Positions 9,840 to 19,172 of a stretch of DNA of 64,000 bases are shown one piece after another. Position 1 is the first letter of the stretch; every line of letters starts with the position of its first letter. The translations under genes were made by a program, and so were the position numbers. This DNA is from Lithodes maja (lineage: Eukaryota > Arthropoda > Malacostraca > Decapoda > Lithodidae): NCBI GenBank assembly GCA_037953745.1, contig JBAKBP010003162.1:95211-159210 (forward strand). The letters run 5' to 3'. The notes beneath the pieces are model-generated. The model did not search any database and was not told the origin of the DNA. It was given only the letters and a program-made list of their open reading frames with translations.

Positions 9840-10032
9840 GAATATTCATACAGTGCTATTTAATCAGGGAACAATGAGGGTATTTTATTGACGTTTCGGT
9901 GGGCTTGTGGTAATGCACTGATACCAGGTACAGCACAAATTCCATCCCAATAATATCTTCCCATTGATACATCGGGATTTGAACCCGGGACCTTTGGATT
10001 ACCAGGCCAGTGGCAAGACCACTCCACCACAC
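9840..10032 (-). mobile_element. tRNA-derived SINE
   Basis: Read on the minus strand, the segment begins near 10032 with GTGGTGGAGTGGTCTTGCC (A-box-like), followed by CCCGGGTTCAAATCCCG, a canonical RNA polymerase III B box. The ~150-bp body ends toward 9840 with a tail resembling a LINE 3' end. Such a tRNA-like head plus unrelated body is the standard SINE layout. No target duplication was identified. Confidence 0.65.
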
Positions 10033-10059
10033 CTCCCCTACACCTTATCTACTCATAAC

Positions 10060-11222
10060 AGTAAGAAACTGTTCTGGAAAGAAGTCAAGAAAGTTAGGGA
10101 AGGTAGCAAGGGAAACAGTAAGGGTGTGAAAGATAAGAATGGGAGAATGCTAGCCGAGAAGCAAGAGAGAGTCGAAAGATGGAGGGAGTACTTCAGTGAA
10201 TTGCTAAATGAAAGGAATGAAGATCCAGCAAACATAGCTGGATATGGTATGGGAGGGAGAAGAAGAGAAGTAGTGGAGGAGGAGGTGGGGATCAGGAGGT
10301 CAGAAGTGTGGGAAGCCATGAAAAGAGTGAAGTTGGGGAAAGCACCAGGAACAGATGGAGTGTGTGGGGAAATGTTGAGGTATGGTGGTGAGATAGTGAT
10401 AGAATGGGTATGGAAAATGTGCAAACTAGCATGGGAGAAGGGGAGTGCACCCGATGACTGGAAGACTGGCATAATAGTCCCCCTATATAAGGGCAAAGGG
10501 GAAAGAGGAGTGTGTGGTAACCACCGAGGAATATGTCTTCTAAGCGTAGTAGGGAAGGTATACAGTAGGGTAGTGATTGAGAGAGTGAGAGTGAGAACGG
10601 AGAAATGGATAGGCGACTAGCAGGGAGGCTTTAGGAAGGGAAGAGGATGTGTAGATCAGATTTTTACCCTGAATTGTGTTGTGGAGAAGAAACAAAAGGT
10701 GTATGTTGCCTTTATGGACTTGGAGAAGGCCTATGACAGAGTGGATAGAGAAGGTTTGTGGACAGTACTTAGAATATACGGAGTAGAGGGCAAGTTGCTG
10801 AAAGCAGTGAAGAGCATGTATGAGGGTGCAAAGGCGGCAGTACGTGTGGAGAGTGAGCAGAGCGAGTTCTTTGACCTGAATGTTGGTTTGAAACAGGGGT
10901 GTGTGATGTCCCCGTGGTTGTTTACTGTATATATGGATGGAGTTATGAAAGAAATACTATCAAGAGCAGTGGATGTTGGTGTATTGCTGAAAAGGGAGGG
11001 AATTGAGTGGAAGCTACCTATACTGCTGTTTGCGGATGATACAGTTCTGATGAGTGATAATGAATGGGAGTTGCAGGGTCTGGTAAATGAGTTTGGAACA
11101 GTGTGCGAAAAACTGAATTTGAAGGTAAATACGGGGAAGAGCAAGGTTATGGTCTTCGAAAGGGGTGAAGTCACAGAGTGTGAGGTGAAGCTGAACGGTC
11201 AGGCTTCTTACTTGAATCTTAC
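10060..11222 (+). pseudogene. RTE-like LINE reverse transcriptase, first segment (broken)
   Basis: The translated frame contains reverse-transcriptase blocks typical of RTE-type LINEs: KAPGTDGVCGEMLR, NHRGICLLSVVGKVYSRV, FMDLEKAYDRVDREGLW, LKQGCVMSPWLF and the catalytic LFADDTVLMSD. An in-frame TAG at about 10618 interrupts it after EKWIGD. Reading resumes at QGGFRKGRGCVDQIF, then about a dozen residues expected before the next block are missing. The endonuclease domain is absent, so the copy is 5'-truncated. The frame is cut at about 11222 by the CR1-like insertion and continues at 15564 and 16443. Confidence 0.85.
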
Positions 11223-11247
11223 TTGAAGTCGTCTAGAGGTCCCGTCC

Positions 11248-14200
11248 TCACAGTCGTGGTCCGCCACCGCTGCGTCCGTCCCGTGCGTCCCTTCGAAGGA
11301 GGTCCGTCTGGTCCGGTATAGAGTTTGAGGCCGCCCGGCAGTTAGCAGTGTATCCAGACACTGGTGGTTCATCTGGGAGGGTCTTTAGAAACTTGTCTAA
11401 TAACCCTTTGAACCTGTCTACCGGGCAACCTACTATGTCTCGCACTTCCTTGGGCAGCGAGTTGAAATTTTTTGGTCCATTGTGGCCTAGGCTGGACGCG
11501 AGGAGGGATCTCACTCGTTCTGGTGCCTGTGTTGTTCCTTCCAGTCCGACCATTTTGTTTTGCCTGGAGTTCATTACCAGTTGGATCTGGAACCAGCTTC
11601 TCCAGGATTTTCCACACATAGATTGCGCAGTACCTGTCTCGCCTTCTCTGCTGAGAGTACAGCCCTAGCTTCTTGAGCCGGTCCCAGTAGCTAAGGTCCT
11701 TCATCCCCCGAATGTTTCTAGTGAAGGACCTCTGGACGGACTCAAGATCTCGTATGTACCCCTTTTTGTGTGGCGACCATAGTTGACTACAGTAGTCAAG
11801 GAAGGGTTGTACCATAGACCTCCAGAGAGTTAGCATTGTTTCTTGTTCCCTGGAGTTGAACGTCCGTAGGATCCATCCGGCCATTCCCTTGGCTTTCTTG
11901 ACAGCTGCAGAAATGTGGTGTTGAAATGTGGCATCGTCGGACAATTGCACACCTAGGCATCTCACATGTGGCTTGGGGGCTATGTCGTGGCCGCCTGCAG
12001 TGAGTAGTTTGGTGGTGTCCTTGAGGGTTTGTTTCGGGCCACATCGTAACGCTTCAAACTTTTCTTCGTTGAAGGTCATGTTGTTTTCGTCTGCCCATTT
12101 GTAGATTTTGTCGAGGTCATCCTGGAGATTATGAATATCCTCTTCATTTCTGACGACACGACTTATGTTCGTATCGTCAGCAAAGGAAGAGATAACCGAT
12201 TGACCAACTCCATCATCAATGTCCCCTATCAGTATAAGGAAGAGCAGAGGTCCTAATACTGATCCCTGGGGTACTCCACTAATGACGTGGGACTTTTCAG
12301 ATGTGTGGCCCTTAACAGCAACAGTCTGCGTTCTTGCGGAGAGGAAACTGTGCAGCCACACACCTATTTTGCCTTGGATGCCGAGTTTCTTAATCTTGTG
12401 AAGGAGGATGCCGTGATCCACCTTGTCGAATGCTTTAGCAAAGTCTAGAAACACGACATCCACATTTTCTCCTTCTGCAAGCCTGTGGAGTAGCCAGTCA
12501 TGATGTGCCAGGAGCTTCGAAAGGCATGATCTGCCTTTCCGGAAGCCATGCTGGCTGGAGTTCATAAGGCCATTTTTTTCCAGGAAGTTGACAAGCTTGT
12601 TCCTCAGGACTTTTTCAAATATCTTGATGAGGTGGGATGTTAGAGCTACCGGTCGATAGTTCTTCGCCAGGCTCTTTTCACCACCCTTGTAGACTGGAGT
12701 AATGATGGCCTGTTTTAGTGAGGATGGAATTGTGCCTGTGTCCATTGAGTGTCTCCAAAGCTTGCAGATAGGAGGAATCAGGGCATCACAGCATTTAATC
12801 AGCAGTATGGCTGGTACTCCGTCAGGACCAGCAGCTGCATTCGTTCTCAGTTCTTTGATGGCTTTTCGTAGGTCTGCCTCAGTCAGTTCAATATCACTTA
12901 GTCGAGTCGGTTGTGGAGTGTCTTCCGTGAAGAAAGCTTTGGGGTCCTGGATTGCAGTTGCTGGCCGTGGTGTGCTGAAGACATTCTCGTACTGTGTTCG
13001 CAGGATCCGACATACATCTTTGGGGTCGTTTACAGCTTCACCATCTTCTGTTCTTAATGGCCCCACTTGCGTCTTAATTTTTGAGAAGCGCCTGCAGTAA
13101 CTGTAAAAGAATTTGGGGTTCCGCTTGATGTTCAGTACTGCACGATCTTCCTCTCTTTGCTTTTGACGCTCATGGGATGCTTTAATTTGAGTTTCTATGC
13201 TTGCAATCTTGGTAGATAGTGCAAGCTTCCTCGTTTTGTTTTGGGTGTTATTGAGCTGTTTGTTGAGTGATGATCTTTTCTGCATTAGGATTTTTCGGTC
13301 CCTCGGGATTTTGAGGTGCCGAGCGTTGGAAGGTTTCCTCCTTTGGGGAATGTGATGCTGGCACAACTTCAGTAGGGTGCTGAGGATGGTGTCAAGCATG
13401 GCATTTGGATCCTTGTCATGGAGGATCAGGTCCCAATTTGTCTGGGAGAGGGAAGTTTGGAGATTTACCCAGTCAATTGCTTCACTGAAGAAGTTCAAAT
13501 TTGAGAATGGGTTTGTTGGTTTTGTTGGCGGAGTTACAGTTTCAGCTTGAGCCCCAGCCTTCCTGTACATAGTGTGTATAGTTACAAGGCTGTGGTCAGA
13601 GAATATTGTCTTCTCCACTGAGTAGTCGGCAACTATATCCTGGTTGTTAGTGAAGAGGAGGTCGAGTGTGTTATTGACTCTGGTAGGCTTGGTTATCAGT
13701 TGTGTGAGGAAAAGCTTGTCAGAGAGTTTAAGGAGAAGCCTGGCTTGTGCTTGCTCCTCTCTGGTACCTCCTGAGACCTTTCCTTCTGGCCAATGGATGA
13801 TAGGAAAGTTGAAGTCTCCGCAGATGATGAAGTCTGGTGTTGGGGTTGGCATATCGTCGATTAGCTTGTCGATTCTGCTGTGTGAATTATTGTAACTTTC
13901 AAGGGTGCATGATGGGGGGCGATAGCAATTGAGAATAATTACATTGAGTGACTTAATGTGGAGAGCCAGCATTTCTACTTGAGTATCAGAGTAGACTAGT
14001 ATTGGTTTTGTATCTGAGGCTAGGTCATTTCTTACATATGTGATGACTCCACCATGGCTTCTATTTTCACGATCTGCTCTGTAGGAGGTGTAATTTGCCA
14101 CTATTATTTCTGCATCACTCACCTCACTTTTGAGATGAGTCTCTGTCAGGGCGATGAACATTAGGTCATTTTCTTCGGCAAGCTCAGCAATGAAGGGGAT

Positions 14201-14284
14201 TTTGCTTTTATTTGTCTTGGGGAATAGACCTTGAATATTGCCCATCATTGCATTTTCTAGCATGATTTCATGGCATTTAGCCAT
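11248..14284 (-). CDS. LINE ORF2: AP endonuclease and reverse transcriptase, frameshifted near the C-terminus
   Basis: This encodes the replication enzyme of the CR1/jockey-like LINE. The N-terminal apurinic endonuclease domain shows ALTETH, NCYRPPSC, GDFNFPIIHW (about residue 155) and SDHSLVTIH. The reverse transcriptase follows with AAAGPDGVPAILL, NYRPVALTSHLIKIFEK, FLDFAKAFDKVDH, GVPQGSVLGPLLF and the catalytic FADD at about residue 700. Downstream come the usual DYCSQLWSPHKKG and YWDRLKKLGLYSQQRRRDRY blocks. The frame stays open from 14284 to 11369. By comparison with the related fragment at 58034-58755, however, the natural C-terminus (FNSLPKEVRD, LDKFLKTLPDEPP) is in another frame ending near 11248. 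A one-base indel near 11575-11590 explains this. The copy is therefore probably nonfunctional unless the indel is a sequencing error. Confidence 0.85.
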
Positions 14285-15501
14285 GGAAACATTTGGGTAT
14301 GTGATGGGACATTGTTGTGTTGATTGCCCATTAGGTGTGTGCTGATTATTGACGCTTGTGACTCCATGGCTTTCGTTAGCGTGTCGAGGGTCCTTTTCAC
14401 CCCCACCATTAATTCTAAAAAAGCAGGGACTGAATTTGTATCCTGGACAGCGTCGACTTTCTTCGAGGCCATGTGGGGCACTTGAGCGGTGGCAGATACC
14501 AGTACTGGATTTACATCTTGCTTGGCTTGGTGTCTCTTTGTCCCTTTGATGTGAGGTAATTTACAGTTACTATTCAAACATTCCTGCTTGGAGATGGAGT
14601 CCTCGCACATCTTAGGGTGGAGAAATGAGCATTTTTTCCCTAGTTGGCATCCTTGGTCTCTATTTGGCCCATGATTTAGGAGTTTACGACAGACCTTAGG
14701 ATGACGGTACTCACATTTTGTCCCAAATTTGCCGTGCCGACATGTTCCCCGTCTGTGGTACCTACATATGGGGGTTTCTTGGGCAAGCTGAGTCAACCTG
14801 CCATTTCTCCTGTCCTGTGGTGAGATTCTGGTGACATGGGAATGATGTATTGCTGAGGAATCTGAGGATTTCTGTCTTGGGCTAGGCCTAGTTCTAGCAA
14901 GGCTGCATTCATGGCCTTGGGTCTGGGAATTAGGCCTAGGCCTACTGAGAGCCAATTCGACCGATAGATTGAGGTTTGTTGGTGTATTCCCTAATCCTAG
15001 GTCAACAGTCTTGTCCTCTTGCTTCCTATTGGGGTCATCAGAGTTGTTTGGTAGTTCTGGTGTAGTTACGGTCCGAGCTGCCTCGGTTTGTGTCAAGATA
15101 TCCTCAGATTTGTCTTCAGGCAGAGCTTGACTTGAGCCAATTTGCCTGGCCTTAACTGTCAGAAGTGTGTCTTTGGTGATTGCACCTTTCTTTTTCAGTT
15201 CTGCCCTAATTACAGTTCTTTGCCTGTGTTTAGCTTCCTCTGCATTTCTTAGCCACTCCTCAGTGTCCTCGTCCCCAAACCTCAATAGGGTGCATGGGTG
15301 GCAAGTGAATTTTCTTTTTGAGGCAGCATAACAAAATATTTGAAAGGTTGGTAGAGCACAACATTCATAGTGTAGCCATTTTCTGCAGTCATCACAACTT
15401 ATGGAGTAGTCCATATCACTGGAGAGTCCACATGTAGCACACTCAATGTTGTTGTTTACATCTTCTTCTGAACAGGTGACCGCCGCCATCTTGGACGCCA
15501 T
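14257..15501 (-). CDS. LINE ORF1 protein with PHD-type and CCCH zinc fingers (414 aa)
   Basis: This is probably the nucleic-acid-binding ORF1 of the LINE. Residues 21-70 have the C4HC3 spacing of a PHD finger: Cys21, Cys24, Cys36, Cys39, His44, Cys47, Cys67 and Cys70. A hydrophilic central region (about 100-240) lacks recognisable folds. Residues of roughly 245-330 contain three C-x-C-x-C-x3-H-type fingers (CRYHRRGTCRHGKFGTKC.., CQLGKKCSFLH, CLNSNCKLPH), which usually bind RNA. The ATG is the first in the frame after the short leader. The 3' end overlaps the ORF2 start by 28 nt in another frame, suggesting coupled or reinitiated translation. No stops or frameshifts are seen. Combining PHD and CCCH fingers in a LINE ORF1 is plausible for CR1-type elements; the exact subfamily is not established. 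Confidence 0.85.
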   Translation of the reverse strand: MASKMAAVTCSEEDVNNNIECATCGLSSDMDYSISCDDCRKWLHYECCALPTFQIFCYAASKRKFTCHPCTLLRFGDEDTEEWLRNAEEAKHRQRTVIRAELKKKGAITKDTLLTVKARQIGSSQALPEDKSEDILTQTEAARTVTTPELPNNSDDPNRKQEDKTVDLGLGNTPTNLNLSVELALSRPRPNSQTQGHECSLARTRPSPRQKSSDSSAIHHSHVTRISPQDRRNGRLTQLAQETPICRYHRRGTCRHGKFGTKCEYRHPKVCRKLLNHGPNRDQGCQLGKKCSFLHPKMCEDSISKQECLNSNCKLPHIKGTKRHQAKQDVNPVLVSATAQVPHMASKKVDAVQDTNSVPAFLELMVGVKRTLDTLTKAMESQASIISTHLMGNQHNNVPSHTQMFPWLNAMKSC

Positions 15502-15563
15502 CTTTGTTTTGAGAGTGGGATGAACTTATTTTCACTTATTACTTAATAATCACACAATTTTTC

Positions 15564-15833
15564 TTGGTTATGGAGATCGTCAACTCTTTTAAGTATCTGG
15601 GCAGTGTGTTGAGTAAAGATGGGACTATGGATGAAGAGGTGCGGGAGAGGGTACAACAGGGGAAGAGGGTTGTAGGAACGCTAAAAGCAGTAACAAGAAA
15701 TAGGGTGGTCCGTATGGAAGTGAAGAAGTCCTTGCATGACAGTGTGGTAATCCCGACACTGACTTACGGAAGCGAAGCATGGACGTTGGTTGAGAGACTC
15801 AGACCAAGAGTGAGAGCAGTGGAAATGAATTAC
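15564..15833 (+). pseudogene. RTE-like LINE, second segment
   Basis: Continues the reverse transcriptase of 10060-11222 past the CR1-like insertion: FKYLGSVLSKDGTMDEEV, then SLHDSVVIPTLTYGSEAWTL, motifs typical of RTE C-terminal regions. It is cut at 15834 by a TTAA MITE after AVEMNYL. Confidence 0.85.
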
Positions 15834-16442
15834 TTAACCCGGGAACTGCGGGAAGACTCTTTAGAGTTCGGCCGGCGGACTGCGGGAAGACTCTCTGGAG
15901 TAAGTAAAACTAAAAATCAACTTTTTACATCGAATTTTTTTTTTTTTTTTTTTTTTTGGCCCCTGGGCCATGCAAAATCTCAGTCCTCTACCTCCCCTCC
16001 TTCCCCACTTTCCTCCTATTCCTCAGTTATCACCTATTTTCCCTATTATTCCCTTCTTCTGAGGTATATTTTCGTGCTAACATTAGCGAGTTGCAAGCAG
16101 GGTGTTGTCATCACTGATGGCCATCGAGTGCAAGAGAGAGAGAGAGAGTATCGATCGACTGTGTCTCAGTGGCCTTGGGGGAAATTGGCGGGAAAGGAGT
16201 TTGCCTCACCCATAGATTATACAACTCGCGGGCTATATCTCCGATTTTGACCATCCAAACGCTGTTTTCACTAGTTTTATTGTTGTTTCAGGTTAATACC
16301 TTTATAATCAACCCATAATAGGCGCATATGGATAATTATTAATGCTATTAATGGTACAATGAATATTTTAGTGACGAAAAACCTCAAATACGTCAGCACA
16401 GGGGGAGGTTTTCATTTACCCCCTGCGCACTTCAGAGGTTAA
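15834..16442. mobile_element. TTAA-bounded MITE, family 2, inserted in the RTE-like LINE
   Basis: TTAA lies at 15834-15837 and 16439-16442. The body is the reverse complement of the copy at 7860-8416, with a GAGA microsatellite near 16136. The flanking LINE reading frame resumes directly after it, which confirms the boundaries. A near-duplicate of the terminal ACTGCGGGAAGACTCT block occurs twice at the left end. Confidence 0.85.
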
Positions 16443-16795
16443 GGAGTGCGTGCGGAATTACATGGAGGGATAGACAGACTAATGAGGAAGTAAGGAGGAG
16501 GTGTGGTGTGGAGGTAGATGTGCTGGAAAGTGTGAAAAGGAACAACTTGAGATGGTTCGGCCATATGGAACGTATGGAAAGCGAGAGAATGACTAAGAGG
16601 GTGTACGAGAGCGAGGTGGAGGGACAGAGGGGGAGAGGTAGACCGAATATGAGGTGGAAGGATGGAGTGAGGAACTACATGAATGAAGGCGGTGCTGGTT
16701 GGGGGGAGGGGCGTCGACTGACTGGGGACAGAGGTGCATGGGGGCGGTTCGTTCGTGGCCACCCCTTCGGGGATCACGGCGTCAGGCAATAAAAT
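16443..16795 (+). pseudogene. RTE-like LINE, third segment and 3' end
   Basis: The C-terminal region reads RRRCGVEVDVLESVKRNN, LRWFGHMERMESERMTKRVY, RGRGRPNMRWKDGVRNYM and RFVRGHPFGDHGVRQ, followed by a stop and an AT-rich tail. The same C-terminus occurs on the minus strand at 63408-64000. Confidence 0.85.
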
Positions 16796-17365
16796 AGAAC
16801 ATGATAAACAATTGAACAATAAACTACTGTACTATATTCCTTGAAGAAATAAAAACAAACAATTGTACATAAGGCTGCGGAAAGATTCTTTAGTGATACC
16901 CAAGTCATGGCCGGGATTCCGGGAAATCTATAAATGCACTGTAGGCGGTAGGCCTAGCTGCTGGCTGTACACTTATTAAATTGTACCGGTAATCTGGCTA
17001 AAAAGTTACCGGTATACAAAATGAGAACATAGAGGCAGGGTGCAGATCCCACTTTGGACACTAAGTTTGGACTTTGGTTAGGGTAAGTTATTGCAAATCT
17101 TCCACTCATAATATAAACTACAATAAAATAAGATACCAGTAGATAAGATACTACTGTAGCCTATTCTGCCTATAGCCTATACCTTGAAAACAAAAACAAA
17201 CGGTAAGACTGCGAAAGTATTCTTCAGTGACAGGTCTACCCCTATAATCCCACGGCATGACGGCAAACTGTTATTGTCATAGGCTATAGCCTAGCCAGGG
17301 TGTCGAATGATGCTGTTTTTTTTTATTTTGGCCCTGTCACTCTTTCAACTATGGGGGAGGCACTC
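16796..17365. other. AT-rich flank with two diverged copies of a ~100-bp segment
   Basis: AAACAAACAATTGTACATAAG, GCTGCGGAAAGATTCTTTAG near 16850 and AAACAAACGGTAAGACTGCG, AAAGTATTCTTCAGTGA near 17190 are diverged repeats. A CAGGGTGTCGAATGATGCTG at 17296 matches the left end of the hAT-type MITEs, but no partner end was found. No gene recognised. Confidence 0.4.
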
Positions 17366-17378
17366 GCTATAGGCAGTT

Positions 17379-17789
17379 GTTGTTGTTGTTGTTGTTCCCC
17401 AAGCTGCCTGGCCGAACAGCCCCAAGGCCCCGAGCAATTCTAAGGCCATAACCGAGCACCCCCACAGAACCCTCCCTGCCGACCACAATAAAGCCTGGGT
17501 GACCGAAGCCACTCCATGGCGGGGAGCTGAGGAGGGTGCAGAAACGCCCGGGAAACCAAAGCCCCACCCAGGGCCCTGTGCCCCTCAGCAATTATGAAGA
17601 GAAAGTTGAGGGGCAAGGGAAAAATGTGACGCTTTGGCTTCCAATCTTGGTAGATTGGGAGGTCAATCCACGTAAAAGACGCCGTCACTTGAGATCTAGA
17701 AAATATATAAGTTAAAGGAACAGCCAGAGTAAGCTATGGGTATGGCAGAGATCGCTCAGTTCTCACTCTGATAGACCAGCCCATCACCG
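17379..17789 (-). mobile_element. SINE-like retroposon, ~411 bp, 13-bp duplication
   Basis: A full-length copy of a repeat seen four times in the window. On the minus strand it starts GTGATGGGCTGGTCTATCAG and ends in an (AAC)n tail (GTT repeats on the plus strand at the left). The flanks GCTATAGGCAGTT at 17366-17378 and 17790-17802 are a perfect 13-bp duplication. Constant 5' end, simple-repeat tail and variable-length duplication indicate LINE-driven retroposition. No clear pol III A/B boxes are visible in the head. Open frames across it are accidental. Confidence 0.8.
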
Positions 17790-17802
17790 GCTATAGGCAG
17801 TT

Positions 17803-18975
17803 ATATAGGCAGTTATGCCTTTTGCCTCCCTCAATCACATAGAAAAAAAAAAAAAAAAAATAACGTTCTGTATAATGATAAAAACAAATTAATCCTAGCC
17901 TACGTATTTTTATATTATTATTTTAAAAGTTAGACATCTAAAATAGGCCTAGGCTTAGGCCTTCTGTGTTCCAAAACTCAAGAGTAGCCTAGGCTAGGTT
18001 AGCCTAGCAAAAAAAACAAAAAAAAAACAGGAATGTTGGTCTAGGCTAAGTTTAATATACACTTCCCAGGTAATTTTAACAGTTCTATTGCTTCTATATA
18101 TCATATAATACACCATAGAGTAAGTTTTTAATAACTAGAAAAAAAGGTCATCTTCTAAATAATTACCATAATTGAGGACCTTCGCCGTTCCCGGGTTAAG
18201 AGCCTAGCTAACCTTATTTTTTACTGTCTTTAACCTCAAATCTTCCTTGATCTTCATTAGCTTATCAATACATTATACATAGCCCCACTAGTGGGGGCAG
18301 TCCTAAGATTGTTGGATAATGGGTTATCCTAAGCCTAATACGCCTAGTCTCAGCCTAGGCTACTCATTTCTGCTTCAAATCCTCATTATCATCATAGGCC
18401 TAGGCTAATACAAGTAGGCCTAGGCTTATCTGAACAAAATAATATGCTTGGCTACTTACAAAATTGCTGTTTGGTGCTTGCTAGAAGTCAGGTTTATCCA
18501 AAGTATCACCTTGAACTTATACCTTATATATAATGAGTTCCCCAAGATTAATATGCACAATTTTAGAATGTGTAGGGCACTCTCACTTCACATGAAAATG
18601 TTATATTCCAGCCCCTTAATTCACTCTATTTTTCCACAAATATATCGGTAAATAACAGCTAACACATTTCCAAGTGTTCCACAGTTGATTGGCGGCAAGC
18701 TAATTTGACGTCATCATTGGATTATTCTCGGAAACCCCACAATGGAAAACATCGCTGATATTAGTTCGTTGTTTTCCATTGATCCAACCACATAAATACC
18801 CCTGAAAAACCAATAATTCATCATAAAATCGTACTAATTTATAGCTTACCTTATGCCTCAAGGTCTTGCGCTCTTTGTCAAACACATAAAATTTATATTC
18901 ATTCACTATTTTTAAGAAATTAGAGACCCCATAAAATTAACACATACGAAAAAATATCGTGTATTTTGTGGGAGT
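17803..18975. other. AT-rich intergenic stretch, no gene recognised
   Basis: An A tract lies at about 17845-17861. The phrase TAAGATTGTTGGATAATGGG near 18303 belongs to the dispersed repeats described elsewhere. CGTTCCCGGGTTAA near 18187 resembles one end of family 2 MITEs without a partner. Short open frames (for example 18448-18651) have no recognisable features. Confidence 0.4.
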
Positions 18976-18985
18976 TTAACCCCTC

Positions 18986-19056
18986 CAACCCGGATGACCT
19001 CATATACGCCCATAACATACTCGGCCCGCGCAACCCGGATGGCCTCATGTACGCCC
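18986..19056. promoter_or_regulatory. Left subterminal doublet, probable transposase-binding sites
   Basis: CAACCCGGATGACCTCATAT begins at 18986 and CAACCCGGATGGCCTCATGT at 19031, a 45-bp spacing. The TTAA MITEs have a related box, GGAAGGCCTCTTGAACGCCC, twice with the same 45-bp spacing (for example 60312 and 60357). Preservation of both sequence and spacing in elements with unrelated interiors points to transposase recognition (inference). Confidence 0.6.
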
Positions 19057-19172
19057 CTTGCTTTCGTGCTTGATTTTCGAAAGCCGCGCGCACATTTTGT
19101 GATGATTGGGCGGTAGGTGGCGCCACCCGGCGTCAACGACGCCACAACAACAGTATCTACCCCGACGCCATC

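Larger units (their letters stand above)
11226..15560 (-). mobile_element. Near-complete CR1/jockey-like LINE, two ORFs
   Basis: A ~4.3-kb minus-strand element with a short 5' leader (15502-15560), ORF1, ORF2 and a short 3' tail ending in two copies of the 11-bp unit ATTCAAGTAAG near 11206-11225. Short terminal tandem repeats instead of poly(A) are typical of CR1-type LINEs. It splits an RTE-like LINE, whose coding sequence resumes at 15564. The two open ORFs suggest a fairly recent insertion, apart from one frame break in ORF2. Confidence 0.85.

Noticed and set aside
17296..17340. A third CAGGGTGTC hAT-type MITE
   Set aside because: Only the left terminus is visible; no right terminus or duplication was found.
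17367..17688. Recurring minus-strand frames (MLRGTGPWVGLWFPGR and related) in four places
   Set aside because: These are readings of the SINE-like repeat. Two overlapping frames are equally open and indels differ among copies.
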